Source: Chryseobacterium indologenes (GTDB lineage: Bacteria > Bacteroidota > Bacteroidia > Flavobacteriales > Weeksellaceae). Taken from it: a DNA stretch of 64,000 nt. How positions within the stretch are numbered: the first letter of the stretch is position 1; each line of letters begins with the position of its first letter. The stretch is from NCBI GenBank assembly GCA_002439165.1, contig DJTE01000030.1:70110-134109 (forward strand), in the 5' to 3' direction. Shown piece after piece: positions 52,875-61,929 of this stretch. The position numbers and the translations under genes were made by a program. The notes beneath the pieces were generated by a model. That model made no database searches, was not told the DNA's origin, and saw only the letters and a list, made by a program, of their open reading frames with translations.

Positions 52875-52904
52875 AAAAAAACCTGCCTTCAGAAAGACAG
52901 GTTG
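52875..52904 (-). terminator. Terminator after the short secreted protein gene
   Basis: On the minus strand AACCTGTCTT pairs imperfectly with AAGGCAGGTT and is followed by seven T. It is about 135 bp past the gene at 53040. Nothing else is supported between 52746 and 53039. Confidence 0.75.
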
Positions 52905-53039
52905 GAATGGATTTAATTATTAACAACTATAATTAAATAGAATATTAATAATCCAGTTTTTTTATAAATGAGGCTTATTTTAATACCAAACTTAATAAGT
53001 CATAAGAATAAAACCTGACCTCCAATCAGTTGTAATCAT

Positions 53040-53396
53040 TTAAACAGAAGCATAGCAGTACAGACACATCCAGCGTCCTTCACCATTAGCAGCCTCTGCG
53101 TCAAATAAATAAAGTCCTTTACTGAGAATGTATTCTCTCTGGCTTTCTGAATTTCCACCGCCGGAAACAGTGGTTATATAGATAATGGTTCCGTCGTGTT
53201 CAGCGCCGTACAAATTATTTCCTTTTGCGGTAAGTTCTGCCAGTGTTAATCTTGGCGGCAGTAATCCATCCGCTTTCAGAGCTTCTTTTTTGGCAGTTAT
53301 GTCCAGAGTAGCCTTTGGAGTATCTGTGTTAATACCGGTTTGAGCAGACAAGCATGATGCTGCAATAATGAAAATAATACTTAAAAAAGTTTTCAT
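53040..53396 (-). CDS. Short secreted protein, TGINTDTP type
   Basis: 118 residues. Signal peptide (1-19, ending LSAQ), then TGINTDTPKATLDI. That start is typical of flavobacterial secreted proteins that are often several hundred residues long with C-terminal fibre-like domains. Here the domain stops early and ends WMCLYCYASV, with two Cys. It is either a natural short version or a truncated relative. No function known. Confidence 0.6.
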   Translation of the reverse strand: MKTFLSIIFIIAASCLSAQTGINTDTPKATLDITAKKEALKADGLLPPRLTLAELTAKGNNLYGAEHDGTIIYITTVSGGGNSESQREYILSKGLYLFDAEAANGEGRWMCLYCYASV

Positions 53397-53504
53397 GTTG
53401 ATTATAAATTAATTGTATATAAGTTTTTAATAACTTCAGTTCGGGATCATCCTATTTAACATAAGAAAATCCTGTAAATATAAAACTTTTAAAAATTTAC
53501 TGGA

Positions 53505-53514
53505 TAAACGTTTA
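53505..53514. promoter_or_regulatory. Candidate LacI operator 1
   Basis: TAAACGTTTA, part of ATAAACGTTTAA. It lies about 155 bp upstream of the lacI promoter, in the 320-bp gap (53397-53716). The same palindrome occurs at 54761-54772. It fits the GalR/LacI consensus with central CG. Confidence 0.6.
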
Positions 53515-53668
53515 ACTAAATTTAATAACCATTATATAATAATGTAACAATATGGTAACATGAAAATAATCATTTCATATTAAATATTTGAAATACAGGT
53601 ATTTATATATTAACTAAAAATTCCGCGAAATTACATTATTTTATTAAACCACCAAAAAAAAACAGCTA

Positions 53669-53700
53669 TTGTTTTTCTACTATTTTATGAAATACTTTTG
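53669..53700 (+). promoter_or_regulatory. Promoter of the LacI gene
   Basis: TTG (53669-53671) and TACTTTTG (53693-53700) with 21 bp between. The -7 box ends 16 bp before the ATG at 53717, excluding an earlier in-frame start at 53669. Confidence 0.6.
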
Positions 53701-53716
53701 CATATTAAATCATGAT

Positions 53717-54724
53717 ATGAAAAGACCTTCTATAAAAGATATTGCTTCACTGGCAGGCGTTTCCGTCGCCACGGTATCTTATGTTCTCAACAGAAAAGAA
53801 GGACAGCGCATCGGTGAGGAGACGCGGAAAAAAATTTTTGAAATTGCTGAAACGATTAACTATACTCCCAACAAGATCGCAAAAAGCCTTAAAACGAATA
53901 GAACTAAACTGCTGGGACTTATTGTTGCAGATATTTCCAATGAGTTCTACTCGCATATGGCAAGAAATCTGGAAGATAAAGCCTTAAAGCTAGGATATAC
54001 CCTGATCATTGGCAGTTCTGATGAAAATGCAGAAAAATTTAAAAAACTTACAGAACTGTTTTCGGAACAGCAGGTGGACGGGATGATCGTTGCCCCGGTA
54101 GCGGGATCTGAACAGACTCTTGAAAACCTGATCAATATCAAATACCCCATTGTAACTATTGACAGGTATCTGAAAGGGGTTGCCATTCCCGGGATCACGA
54201 TTGATAACCAGGAAATAGCAGAGAGTACAGCCGGCTTACTGATCGGTAAGAATTTTAATAAAATAATCTATGTAGGTTACGAAACTGAACTTTCGCATCT
54301 GCTGGACCGTCAGCACGGTTTTGAAAAGGCCGTAAGAGCATCAGAAAACCCGGTGGAAGCACACTATCTTTTGGTAGGGCTTGAGAATATAGCACAGGAA
54401 GTACATTTAAAGCTTGGAAAGATGCTGGGTAAGACACCGGAAAACACAGCACTCTATTTTTCCAGTAATAAGCTTGCAGTAGCCGGTCTTTCGTATATCG
54501 TCAAAAATAACATAAAGGTCCCGGAACAGGTATCGGTGGTAGCATTTGACGAAACGGATGCCTATGATCTTTTTCCTACTGAGATAACTTATATCCAACA
54601 GCCTATTGAAGAGATGGCGGAAGAGGCGATCAAGCTGCTGGATGGGCAGATCAGCAATTATACAGTAACAGGGAAAAAAGTAACCCTGTCGGCAAAGCTG
54701 ATCTCAAATGCTTCTTTAAAATAA
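53717..54724 (+). CDS. LacI/GalR-family transcriptional regulator
   Basis: 335 residues from the ATG at 53717. N-terminal LacI helix-turn-helix (about 3-50, IKDIASLAGVSVATVSYVLNR) and hinge region. The sugar-binding periplasmic-type domain follows (about 60-330: LLGLIVADISNEFYSHMAR, VDGMIVAPVAG, YVGYETELSHLLDR). It begins an operon of a sugar kinase, permease, porin and epimerase, and probably represses it until a sugar binds. Confidence 0.93.
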   Translation: MKRPSIKDIASLAGVSVATVSYVLNRKEGQRIGEETRKKIFEIAETINYTPNKIAKSLKTNRTKLLGLIVADISNEFYSHMARNLEDKALKLGYTLIIGSSDENAEKFKKLTELFSEQQVDGMIVAPVAGSEQTLENLINIKYPIVTIDRYLKGVAIPGITIDNQEIAESTAGLLIGKNFNKIIYVGYETELSHLLDRQHGFEKAVRASENPVEAHYLLVGLENIAQEVHLKLGKMLGKTPENTALYFSSNKLAVAGLSYIVKNNIKVPEQVSVVAFDETDAYDLFPTEITYIQQPIEEMAEEAIKLLDGQISNYTVTGKKVTLSAKLISNASLK

Positions 54725-54760
54725 CCCAATTACAGCCAATCATTTTTTTTATATATTAAC

Positions 54761-54772
54761 TTAAACGTTTAA
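54761..54772. promoter_or_regulatory. Candidate LacI operator 2
   Basis: TTAAACGTTTAA, a perfect 12-bp palindrome in the 54-bp gap between lacI and the kinase gene, 8 bp before the kinase ATG. Shares its core with the site at 53505-53514. Confidence 0.65.
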
Positions 54773-54778
54773 CCAACT

Positions 54779-55693
54779 ATGAATACAGTAAATAATAACT
54801 ACGTGGTATGCTTTGGAGAAGTTCTTTGGGATATCTTCCCTTCCGGTTCCAGAGCTGGCGGTGCCCCATTCAATGTAGCTTACCATCTTTTTAAAATGGG
54901 AACTGACGCAAAAATGCTCAGCAGAATCGGAAATGATCATTTAGGTTATCAGCTTCTCAGCAAGATTGATCAGTGGGGAATCACAACAGATTTTATACAG
55001 GTGGATCAGGAAAGGCCCACAGGAACTGTACTTGCTGATTTTGACGAACATGGGGAGGCTCAATATGAAATTGTAAACGGGACAGCATGGGATTATATTG
55101 AGGTGCTTCCAAGCCATACAGATCTGATTCAGGGTTCCAGGGCATTTGTTTTCGGAAGTCTGATTGCCAGAAATGAAGTTTCCCAAAAAACATTACTGGA
55201 ACTTTTAGAGCATTCAAAATTCAGGGTATTCGATGTGAATTTCCGTCCTCCGTTCATTGATTCTGACTTCATTAAAAAGCTGCTGCATAAAGCCGATCTT
55301 GTTAAAATGAATAAGGCAGAACTCAGAACAATTCTGCAATTTCTCGGTGTGGATTATATTGATGAAGATACCAGCATCAGGCATCTTCAGAATTATTTTG
55401 ACCTGAACGAAATTGTTCTTACCAAAGGGAGTAAAGGAGCGCGATATTTTGTGGGTGACACTTCTTACAATTTCCCTGCAGTTCATATTGAAATTGCAGA
55501 CACGGTAGGAAGCGGAGATTCATTTCTTGCAGGATTTCTTTCTGAAAGAATCCAGGGAAAATCGCCGGAAGAGATTATGAAACAGGCGACCTCATTAGGA
55601 GCTTTTATCACTTCCAAATCCGGAGCCTGCCCGGATTATACGTACGAAGAATTCAAAACATTCCGAGAAATTAACTGCTGTAAAACTTCTTAA
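54779..55693 (+). CDS. PfkB-family sugar kinase (fructokinase-like)
   Basis: 304 residues. N-terminal VVCFGEVLWDIFPSGSRAGGAPFN (substrate-binding Gly-Gly) and the C-terminal PfkB signature DTVGSGDSFLAGF with its catalytic Asp. Sequence and neighbours favour a fructokinase or related ketohexose kinase acting in the cytoplasm on sugar brought in by the permease downstream. Exact substrate unknown. Confidence 0.9.
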   Translation: MNTVNNNYVVCFGEVLWDIFPSGSRAGGAPFNVAYHLFKMGTDAKMLSRIGNDHLGYQLLSKIDQWGITTDFIQVDQERPTGTVLADFDEHGEAQYEIVNGTAWDYIEVLPSHTDLIQGSRAFVFGSLIARNEVSQKTLLELLEHSKFRVFDVNFRPPFIDSDFIKKLLHKADLVKMNKAELRTILQFLGVDYIDEDTSIRHLQNYFDLNEIVLTKGSKGARYFVGDTSYNFPAVHIEIADTVGSGDSFLAGFLSERIQGKSPEEIMKQATSLGAFITSKSGACPDYTYEEFKTFREINCCKTS

Positions 55694-55704
55694 AAACAGA
55701 TCCT

Positions 55705-56949
55705 ATGACTACTCCAAAATTCACAGATAAGAAATATTATATTGTTCTGTCTTTCGTTACATCCCTCTTCTTTTTTTGGGCTATTGCGCTTACAATGGGT
55801 GATGTTCTGAATAAGCATTTCCAGAATGTCCTTCACATCTCCAAATCCAAATCCGGGCTGGTACAGCTTTCCATTTTTGGTGCTTATGCACTTATGGGAA
55901 TTCCTGCGGGCTTGTTCATGAAAAGATTTGGTTATAAACCGGGGGTAATTTTAGGACTGTCCCTGTTTGCCCTCGGCTCTTTCCTATTTATCCCGGCAGC
56001 TGACACCTCTTCTTTTGATTGTTTCAGACTGGCTCTTTTTGTTCTTGCGATGGGAATGGCAACCCTTGAAACCGTAGCTCACCCGTTTGTAGCGGCTCTG
56101 GGCGATGAAAGAACGAGTGACCAGAGAGTCAATTTCGCCCAGTCTTTCAATGGTCTGGGAGCCATTATCGGTCCTCTTTTAGGCGGATATTTCATTTTCG
56201 GAACCCCGGATTCCGGATCAGGATCCCTGGATTCTGTAAAAAATCTTTATACATGGATTGGTATGGTGATTCTGATGATTACGCTTATCTTCAGCTTCAT
56301 CAGAGTTCCCGATCTCAAAGATCCTCATGCAGAGGATAATAAGGTTTCTGAAAGTGGAAACGGTGAAGATGTTTCTGCTTCAGACCCTGATGCGCCCCTC
56401 TATAAACAGCGGCATTTTATATCTGCTGTCATCGCCCAGTTTTTTAATATTGCTGCTCAAGGCGGAACATGGGCTTATTTTATCAATTATGGAGTGGAAA
56501 AGATGCACCTTCCTGAAATACAGGCATCCTATTATTTTTCTTTGAGTATGGCCATGATGATGGTGGGAAGATTCATCGGAACCTTTTTAATGAGATTCAT
56601 TGCTCCGAACAAATTGCTGGCCCTATTTACAGCATGTAATATTGTTCTCTGCCTGGTTATTTCCCAGAGTTTCGGATGGATATCATTTATAAGTCTTATT
56701 TTACTCAACCTGTTCCTGAGTGTAATGTATCCTACTATTTTCAGTCTCGGCCTTAAAAGATTGGGATCAAAGGTTCAGCAGGCTTCCTCATTTCTGGTTA
56801 TGGCGATGTTTGGGGGTGCTGTTTTCCCTCCGGTCATGGGCAGAATTGCAGAGAAAGATATCGCTCATGCTTATCTCCTTCCTATTCTGTGTTATGGGGT
56901 CATTTTATTGTTTGCTTTAAAATTCTATAAGTCTAAAACCTTTAAGTAG
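55705..56949 (+). CDS. MFS sugar permease (FucP-like)
   Basis: 414 residues with 12 predicted membrane helices. It resembles fucose/glucose-galactose permeases (FGHS family), with FAQSFNGLGAIIGPLLGGYFIFG in the first half and NLFLSVMYPTIFSLGLKRLG in the second. It carries out H+-linked sugar uptake across the inner membrane. It follows the kinase by 11 bp and precedes the porin by 5 bp. Confidence 0.9.
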   Translation: MTTPKFTDKKYYIVLSFVTSLFFFWAIALTMGDVLNKHFQNVLHISKSKSGLVQLSIFGAYALMGIPAGLFMKRFGYKPGVILGLSLFALGSFLFIPAADTSSFDCFRLALFVLAMGMATLETVAHPFVAALGDERTSDQRVNFAQSFNGLGAIIGPLLGGYFIFGTPDSGSGSLDSVKNLYTWIGMVILMITLIFSFIRVPDLKDPHAEDNKVSESGNGEDVSASDPDAPLYKQRHFISAVIAQFFNIAAQGGTWAYFINYGVEKMHLPEIQASYYFSLSMAMMMVGRFIGTFLMRFIAPNKLLALFTACNIVLCLVISQSFGWISFISLILLNLFLSVMYPTIFSLGLKRLGSKVQQASSFLVMAMFGGAVFPPVMGRIAEKDIAHAYLLPILCYGVILLFALKFYKSKTFK

Positions 56950-56954
56950 TTCCT

Positions 56955-58364
56955 ATGAAAACAAAGATTTTATGGATCTGGTGCATTTTGCTTGTATGCA
57001 TCAGCAGGGAAACGAATGCCCAGATAATCATCACCAACAGGAAGTTTTCGCTGGGTACAACCGGAAGAATCGGGGCAGGATATTCTCCGAATGCGGATGG
57101 AAAAACAGGAAGGCAGCTGAACCTGAATAACCAGGGATCTTTGGGAGGAAGGATGGATCAGGGAGATTATGTTGACTTTTTACCTGCTTTCCACTTTAGC
57201 CCTGTGATTAACGGCGACAGTAGCAAAACAACAAAGATCGATATGCAGGCAAGGCTGAGCTTTTATTCCGGGGGAACTTTTCTCGGAAATGTAGATTCAA
57301 AATCTAATCAGGGGATGATTATAGCCTTACCGGAAGCATTCGTAGAGGCAAGAAATATTATGGGAAGTGACTGGGATGTATGGGCGGGATCAAGATGGCT
57401 GAGATACGACGATATCCATATTGCGGATTATTTTTATTTTGACGACCATTCGGCAACGGGCTGGGGAATAAGACACAAAAACACCCGGTTTTCCATGTTC
57501 TTTCCTGCGGCAATTGACACGGCAGCCAGTAATTCTACGCCATATTCTTACACCAATGTCATCAGCGGGGCAAAAAACCTGATCTACCGGCAGAGAGAGG
57601 TATTCGTTATGGAGCAGGTATTTCCATTTAAAAATTCAGGCCATTCTCTGAAACTGCTCGCAGAGTTTCATCATGTAGAAAAATCAGGAGAAAATTCCAT
57701 CGAACAGTATCCATCTGACCGGGGCTGGGTTTTCGGGGCTAAATTAAATACCCCGCTGGCTACAAAAATTTCAGGTTCATTCAATCAGCTTTCTGTAAGA
57801 TACGGAACCGGAATTGCCAATGGCGGCGACAATGGAAATACACAAACCTGGCGGACCTATGGCGCACCTGATGAACTGACAAAAACATACAAAGGGGCTT
57901 ATTCTCTTACAGTGGTTGAGCATTTCCTCTGGAATATTTCAAACCGATGGTCGCTTAATCCCTACGCCGTTTTCACCAAAAGTAAAGGCGGATCACCGGG
58001 TAATGATAAAGCTGAGGATTATTATCACCGTGAAATTTTCAACAGAAAGACAGAATTCAATACAGGAATAAGGGCCACCTATTATTTTAACAACTGGCTT
58101 CATCTTCTTTCTGAATTGCATTATGCTTCAAGAAAAAACGGAACACAGGATGCTGCATCAATGGTAAAACTGGTTCTGGCTCCCACCATTGTTCCTACTG
58201 CAGAACGAAGTGTATGGGCAAGACCCCACATCCGTTTTATTGCAGAAGTATCCAGATATAATGATGTGGCCATGAACAGCCTTTATTCACCGTTTTTACA
58301 ACAATCCGGAGCAAAAAGATTCGGAACTTATTTCGGAATACGAACAGAATGGTGGATTTTTTAA
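56955..58364 (+). CDS. LamB-like carbohydrate porin
   Basis: 469 residues. Signal peptide (1-22) and a beta-strand rich barrel ending in an aromatic residue (WWIF), as required for outer-membrane insertion. The stretch WAGSRWLRYDDIHIADYFYF resembles the R-x-DIH-x-x-DY pattern of maltoporin-type channels. It probably admits the operon's sugar through the outer membrane in place of a SusCD pair. Confidence 0.82.
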   Translation: MKTKILWIWCILLVCISRETNAQIIITNRKFSLGTTGRIGAGYSPNADGKTGRQLNLNNQGSLGGRMDQGDYVDFLPAFHFSPVINGDSSKTTKIDMQARLSFYSGGTFLGNVDSKSNQGMIIALPEAFVEARNIMGSDWDVWAGSRWLRYDDIHIADYFYFDDHSATGWGIRHKNTRFSMFFPAAIDTAASNSTPYSYTNVISGAKNLIYRQREVFVMEQVFPFKNSGHSLKLLAEFHHVEKSGENSIEQYPSDRGWVFGAKLNTPLATKISGSFNQLSVRYGTGIANGGDNGNTQTWRTYGAPDELTKTYKGAYSLTVVEHFLWNISNRWSLNPYAVFTKSKGGSPGNDKAEDYYHREIFNRKTEFNTGIRATYYFNNWLHLLSELHYASRKNGTQDAASMVKLVLAPTIVPTAERSVWARPHIRFIAEVSRYNDVAMNSLYSPFLQQSGAKRFGTYFGIRTEWWIF

Positions 58365-58379
58365 AAATAAAATAAAAAA

Positions 58380-59228
58380 ATGAAAATGAATGTAAAATTA
58401 GGAGCTTCCCTCCTCTCCTGGATCACTCCGCTATGGAATGCAGAGTCCGGAAAATATGCTATTAAAAAAACCGCACATGCCGGGTTTGATCTTATCGAAA
58501 TACTGCTGCCAAACTCAATGGACTTTGATGCTGCTACGGTAAAAAAGCAGCTCAGAGAGAACAGCCTGGAAGCCGTATGCTCATTAAACCTTCCCAAAGA
58601 AGCACATATTGCTTTTTATCCTGAAACCGCAGAAAAGCTCATTAAAAAAGCAATTGATAAAGCTGATGAACTGGAAACTCCACTGCTGGCCGGGGTACTA
58701 CATAGCGGAATAGGAGTATTTACCGGAAAACCTATCACAGAAAAGGAAAAAGAGATTATCTGTGAAGTATGGTGCAATGTGGCAGATTATGCCCAAACCA
58801 GAAGCATAGATATTGCAATAGAACCTGTTAACCGTTATGAATCTTACGTCTGCAATACGGCAGATAATGTTCTGGAACTTATTAAAAAAGCTGGAAAAAG
58901 CAATCTGTTTCTTCATCTTGATACGTTTCATATGAATATTGAGGAAAACAATTTTTATGAGCCGATCATCAATTCCGAGAAAATGCTGAAGCATATTCAT
59001 GTTACAGAATCTCACCGCGGTATGTTGGGAGAAGGAACCGTTAACTGGGAAGCTTTTTTCTCTGCACTGGAAGAAATCAAGTTTGAAGGGAATCTTGTTC
59101 TTGAAAATTTCAGTTCTTCAGTTCCCGGTATTCAGGAAAAAGTTTCATTATGGCAGCAGTCGCCCTATGACGCACAGGAACTTGCCGAAGGGAGTCTTGC
59201 CTTTTTAAAGAAACATGTGGGGAGATAG
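58380..59228 (+). CDS. Sugar 3-epimerase/isomerase (tagatose/psicose 3-epimerase-like)
   Basis: 282 residues, TIM barrel. The metal and substrate ligands of the D-tagatose/D-psicose 3-epimerase family are recognisable: Glu in IAIEPVNRYES, Asp and His in LHLDTFHMNIEE, His in HVTESHRGMLGEG, Glu in LVLENFSS. It probably interconverts a rare ketose with fructose or sorbose before phosphorylation by the operon's kinase. Last gene of the operon, 15 bp after the porin. Confidence 0.85.
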   Translation: MKMNVKLGASLLSWITPLWNAESGKYAIKKTAHAGFDLIEILLPNSMDFDAATVKKQLRENSLEAVCSLNLPKEAHIAFYPETAEKLIKKAIDKADELETPLLAGVLHSGIGVFTGKPITEKEKEIICEVWCNVADYAQTRSIDIAIEPVNRYESYVCNTADNVLELIKKAGKSNLFLHLDTFHMNIEENNFYEPIINSEKMLKHIHVTESHRGMLGEGTVNWEAFFSALEEIKFEGNLVLENFSSSVPGIQEKVSLWQQSPYDAQELAEGSLAFLKKHVGR

Positions 59229-59354
59229 TCATTCAATAATTCACCTTCATTTTCCGGCTGTACTATTAATCAACATGATTCCGGGTTGAGGATAATCAGA
59301 TTCATCAATTTAAGCCGGCCGCAAGTATAATGTAAAAAATTATACAGCTGTATT

Positions 59355-59561
59355 TTATTCCGGTTGTATTTGTGAAAGGTCAACCCCTAATTTTGTAAAT
59401 TCTTTCTGTCCCTTTTCGGTAATGTAATAATGCCGGTCGACAGGAGTATCCTTTGCAATCCAGCCTTTCTCAACAAACTGTTCCAAGAGAAGCTGTCCTA
59501 ATTTTCCGCCAATATGCTCATAGCAGGTTTTGGCCGGTTTTCTGTTGTCTGATTTGCTCAT
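59355..59561 (-). CDS. Small winged-helix (ArsR-like) protein
   Basis: 68 residues. It looks like a single winged-helix module, with KTCYEHIGGKLGQLLLEQFVEKGW and a DRHYYITEKGQKEF wing. Such short proteins occur in Bacteroidota as stand-alone regulators. Separate from its neighbours by more than 120 bp on both sides. Confidence 0.65.
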   Translation of the reverse strand: MSKSDNRKPAKTCYEHIGGKLGQLLLEQFVEKGWIAKDTPVDRHYYITEKGQKEFTKLGVDLSQIQPE

Positions 59562-59848
59562 ATGTCTGGGTTTGGGTAAAAAAATACTGTATTATGTTCC
59601 AAAACAGGATTTTCTCAAATTTACAGAAAACCGATCAATGACCATATGAAAATGACAAAACATTTTATATTCAGGCTAACTGAAATTTCTGTTCAATCCA
59701 TAACTTCTGCTTTTAATTCCACGTTTTAAAAAGTTTCAAAACAATAAAATCCGGTCTGATCTGACGACCGGGCCGGATGAGAAGAGTATCCCGCCTATGC
59801 AGGATTGAAAATCATAGTGAATGATGAGCTTCTGGACGGGTAATAAGC

Positions 59849-60493
59849 TTACTCCAGTCCGTGTTTTAAGGCAAAGAGGACAAGGCCTACCCTACTTTTT
59901 ATTTCCAGTTTCAGAAAAACAGAATCCCTGTACCCGTCAATTGTTTTGGGGCTGAGAAACATTTTGTCTGCAATCTCTTTATAGGTAAGTTCGCTGCATG
60001 CCCATTTGATGAATTCTCTTTCCCTGTCTTTAAGATCTGAAAGAAGCGAAACTGTTTTAGAATCCTCTGCTTTTACTTTCAGCAGCTTCTGGGCTACGAA
60101 ATCGGTATAGAAGCACCCTTTATCAAATACCGTATCAATGGCCTGGAAGAGTATGGAGGGCTGCATATCTTTCAGCAGATAGCCTTTTGCACCGGCTTTC
60201 AGCATTTTGATCAGTACTTTTTCATCATCTTCCATAGTAAGTGCAATTACTTTAATATCAGGACGGTGCTCACTCAGCCATTCGGTTGTTTCGATTCCGT
60301 TTTTATAGGGCATATTAATGTCCATCAGTACAACGGCTGGCAGTTCGGAAGCCTTTTCCAGCGCAGCGATGAAGTCTTCTCCGTTGGGATGATTCATAAT
60401 TACGCTGTACTGCGGGTTTTCCACGATCATATTCTCCAATGCCTTAGACATTAAGGTATGGTCATCAACAATTGCTATCGGAATGGTATTCAT
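59849..60493 (-). CDS. NarL/LuxR-family response regulator
   Basis: 214 residues. Receiver (about 1-120, IPIAIVDDHTLMSKALE; phospho-Asp in VVLMDINMPYKNG; Lys in GYLLKDM) and LuxR helix-turn-helix (about 150-212, ELTYKEIADKMFLSPKTIDGYRDSVFLKL). It overlaps the kinase gene by 4 bp. It probably activates transcription upon phosphorylation by that kinase. Confidence 0.93.
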   Translation of the reverse strand: MNTIPIAIVDDHTLMSKALENMIVENPQYSVIMNHPNGEDFIAALEKASELPAVVLMDINMPYKNGIETTEWLSEHRPDIKVIALTMEDDEKVLIKMLKAGAKGYLLKDMQPSILFQAIDTVFDKGCFYTDFVAQKLLKVKAEDSKTVSLLSDLKDREREFIKWACSELTYKEIADKMFLSPKTIDGYRDSVFLKLEIKSRVGLVLFALKHGLE

Positions 60494-61260
60494 GGTAAAG
60501 ATTTGTAATAAGTTATTGAGGTTTTAGTTCCTTTATCCAGTTCTGAACATATGGAAAATTCCGCATGAATAAGCTTTGCTCTCAGCTCCATATTTTTCAG
60601 TCCGGAGCCATCCTGTATATTCCGGGTATTAAATCCTTTCCCGTTGTCTGAAATTTTAATGCACAGGATTTCATCGTTATCCTCCAGCTCTATTGTCAGA
60701 TTTTTAGCCCTTGAGTGTTTCAGGATATTATTGATACTTTCCTGAATAATCCGGAAAAGGATCAGTGCATGTTTCGGCGAAATATCAATGTCCTGTTTCT
60801 GGGTAATGAAATCAATTTTCAGTAATTTCAGTTTTTTTATCCTTTCCACTTCTCTTTCAATGGATTCTGTCAGTCCGAAATGAATGATCTGTTCGGTAAT
60901 CAGTGTTTTAGATAAATTTCTGATATCCTGTATGCATTCTCCAAGCAACTCACTTAATTCGTTTAATTCTTCTTTTTCCCCGTTTTTCAGTTTGGCAATA
61001 AGCTGGTTCTGGCGTAACCTGACCACAGAAAGTTTCTGCCCCACATCGTCATGCAGCTCCTGTCCTATATAATTCAGTGTCTGTTCCTTTATTTCCACCT
61101 GTGATGTGGCCAGTTCTTTTTCAAACCGCATATCTTTTTCTTTCTGCCTGATCAGAAGGGTTGTTTTCTTTTTGATGAAAACCACGTAAATGAATATCAT
61201 CGTCAATACAACAATGAGAAGGGTAATGGTAAAGGAAATTACTAAATTATTCTCTTCCAT
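60490..61260 (-). CDS. NarX/DegS-type sensor histidine kinase (HisKA_3)
   Basis: 256 residues. One N-terminal membrane helix (about 7-28), a coiled-coil linker, and the HisKA_3 dimerisation/phosphoacceptor helix with ELHDDVGQKLSVVRLRQNQ. The HATPase domain follows (ISDNGKGFNTRN, GSGLKNMELRAKLI). There is no periplasmic sensor, so the signal probably comes from a partner, such as the membrane protein encoded 9 bp upstream at 61270. Confidence 0.92.
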   Translation of the reverse strand: MEENNLVISFTITLLIVVLTMIFIYVVFIKKKTTLLIRQKEKDMRFEKELATSQVEIKEQTLNYIGQELHDDVGQKLSVVRLRQNQLIAKLKNGEKEELNELSELLGECIQDIRNLSKTLITEQIIHFGLTESIEREVERIKKLKLLKIDFITQKQDIDISPKHALILFRIIQESINNILKHSRAKNLTIELEDNDEILCIKISDNGKGFNTRNIQDGSGLKNMELRAKLIHAEFSICSELDKGTKTSITYYKSLP

Positions 61261-61269
61261 ATTTCAAAT

Positions 61270-61920
61270 TCATGTTGATCTGGGTTTGTCCTGCTGATTC
61301 CAGAGCAGCCCCAGTATAAATATTCCGTTACTGATCATATTCAGCATAAATAAGATAAAAAAGTAAATATTCTCTGAAACCGTAGTTCTGAAAAAAGAAA
61401 TCGGAATACAACCGATAAAAAAGATCAGCAGAGCCACCGAGATCCAGAATGGCAGATAATTTTTAATCTCCAGTATTTTATCAGAATTAAAGGTCTGATA
61501 CAGGAATAAAATAATGGAAAACATCAGCAAAAGAATATTGATATAGAACATATTAAAAGAAAAATATCCCAACAGGTTATCTTCCACAAAAGACATGACC
61601 AGAATATTCAGTACAAAAGCAGCCAGGATGCCTATCTGTATTTTCTTAAGCAGGGGCAGATAAAGCAGCCGGTAATAATAGCAGAGGTACAGAAAAAAAA
61701 CAATGATTAAAAATCCGACCGTATAGAATATGTCTGTGGTTTTTTCCGTCAGCCTGAAATAAAAATAGCAGAATATATCTATGCATGAGGACAGTACATA
61801 CCCTGCAACAAAAAATAAATTCACTCTTTCTATTTTCCGGTATTTTACTGCCATCAGCAGCATCACTGCTACCGAAACCGCCATAGTTACCTGTTTTCCT
61901 ATTTCTATGTTCCAGCTCAT
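61270..61920 (-). CDS. Seven-helix membrane protein, likely kinase partner
   Basis: 216 residues with about seven membrane helices filling the whole length and short loops. No catalytic motif. The arrangement with a HisKA_3 kinase and NarL regulator on one transcript (stop 9 bp from the kinase start) resembles 7TM-type sensor modules split from the kinase. Sensor role is inferred from position only. Confidence 0.65.
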   Translation of the reverse strand: MSWNIEIGKQVTMAVSVAVMLLMAVKYRKIERVNLFFVAGYVLSSCIDIFCYFYFRLTEKTTDIFYTVGFLIIVFFLYLCYYYRLLYLPLLKKIQIGILAAFVLNILVMSFVEDNLLGYFSFNMFYINILLLMFSIILFLYQTFNSDKILEIKNYLPFWISVALLIFFIGCIPISFFRTTVSENIYFFILFMLNMISNGIFILGLLWNQQDKPRST

Positions 61921-61929
61921 ACTCTTGTT

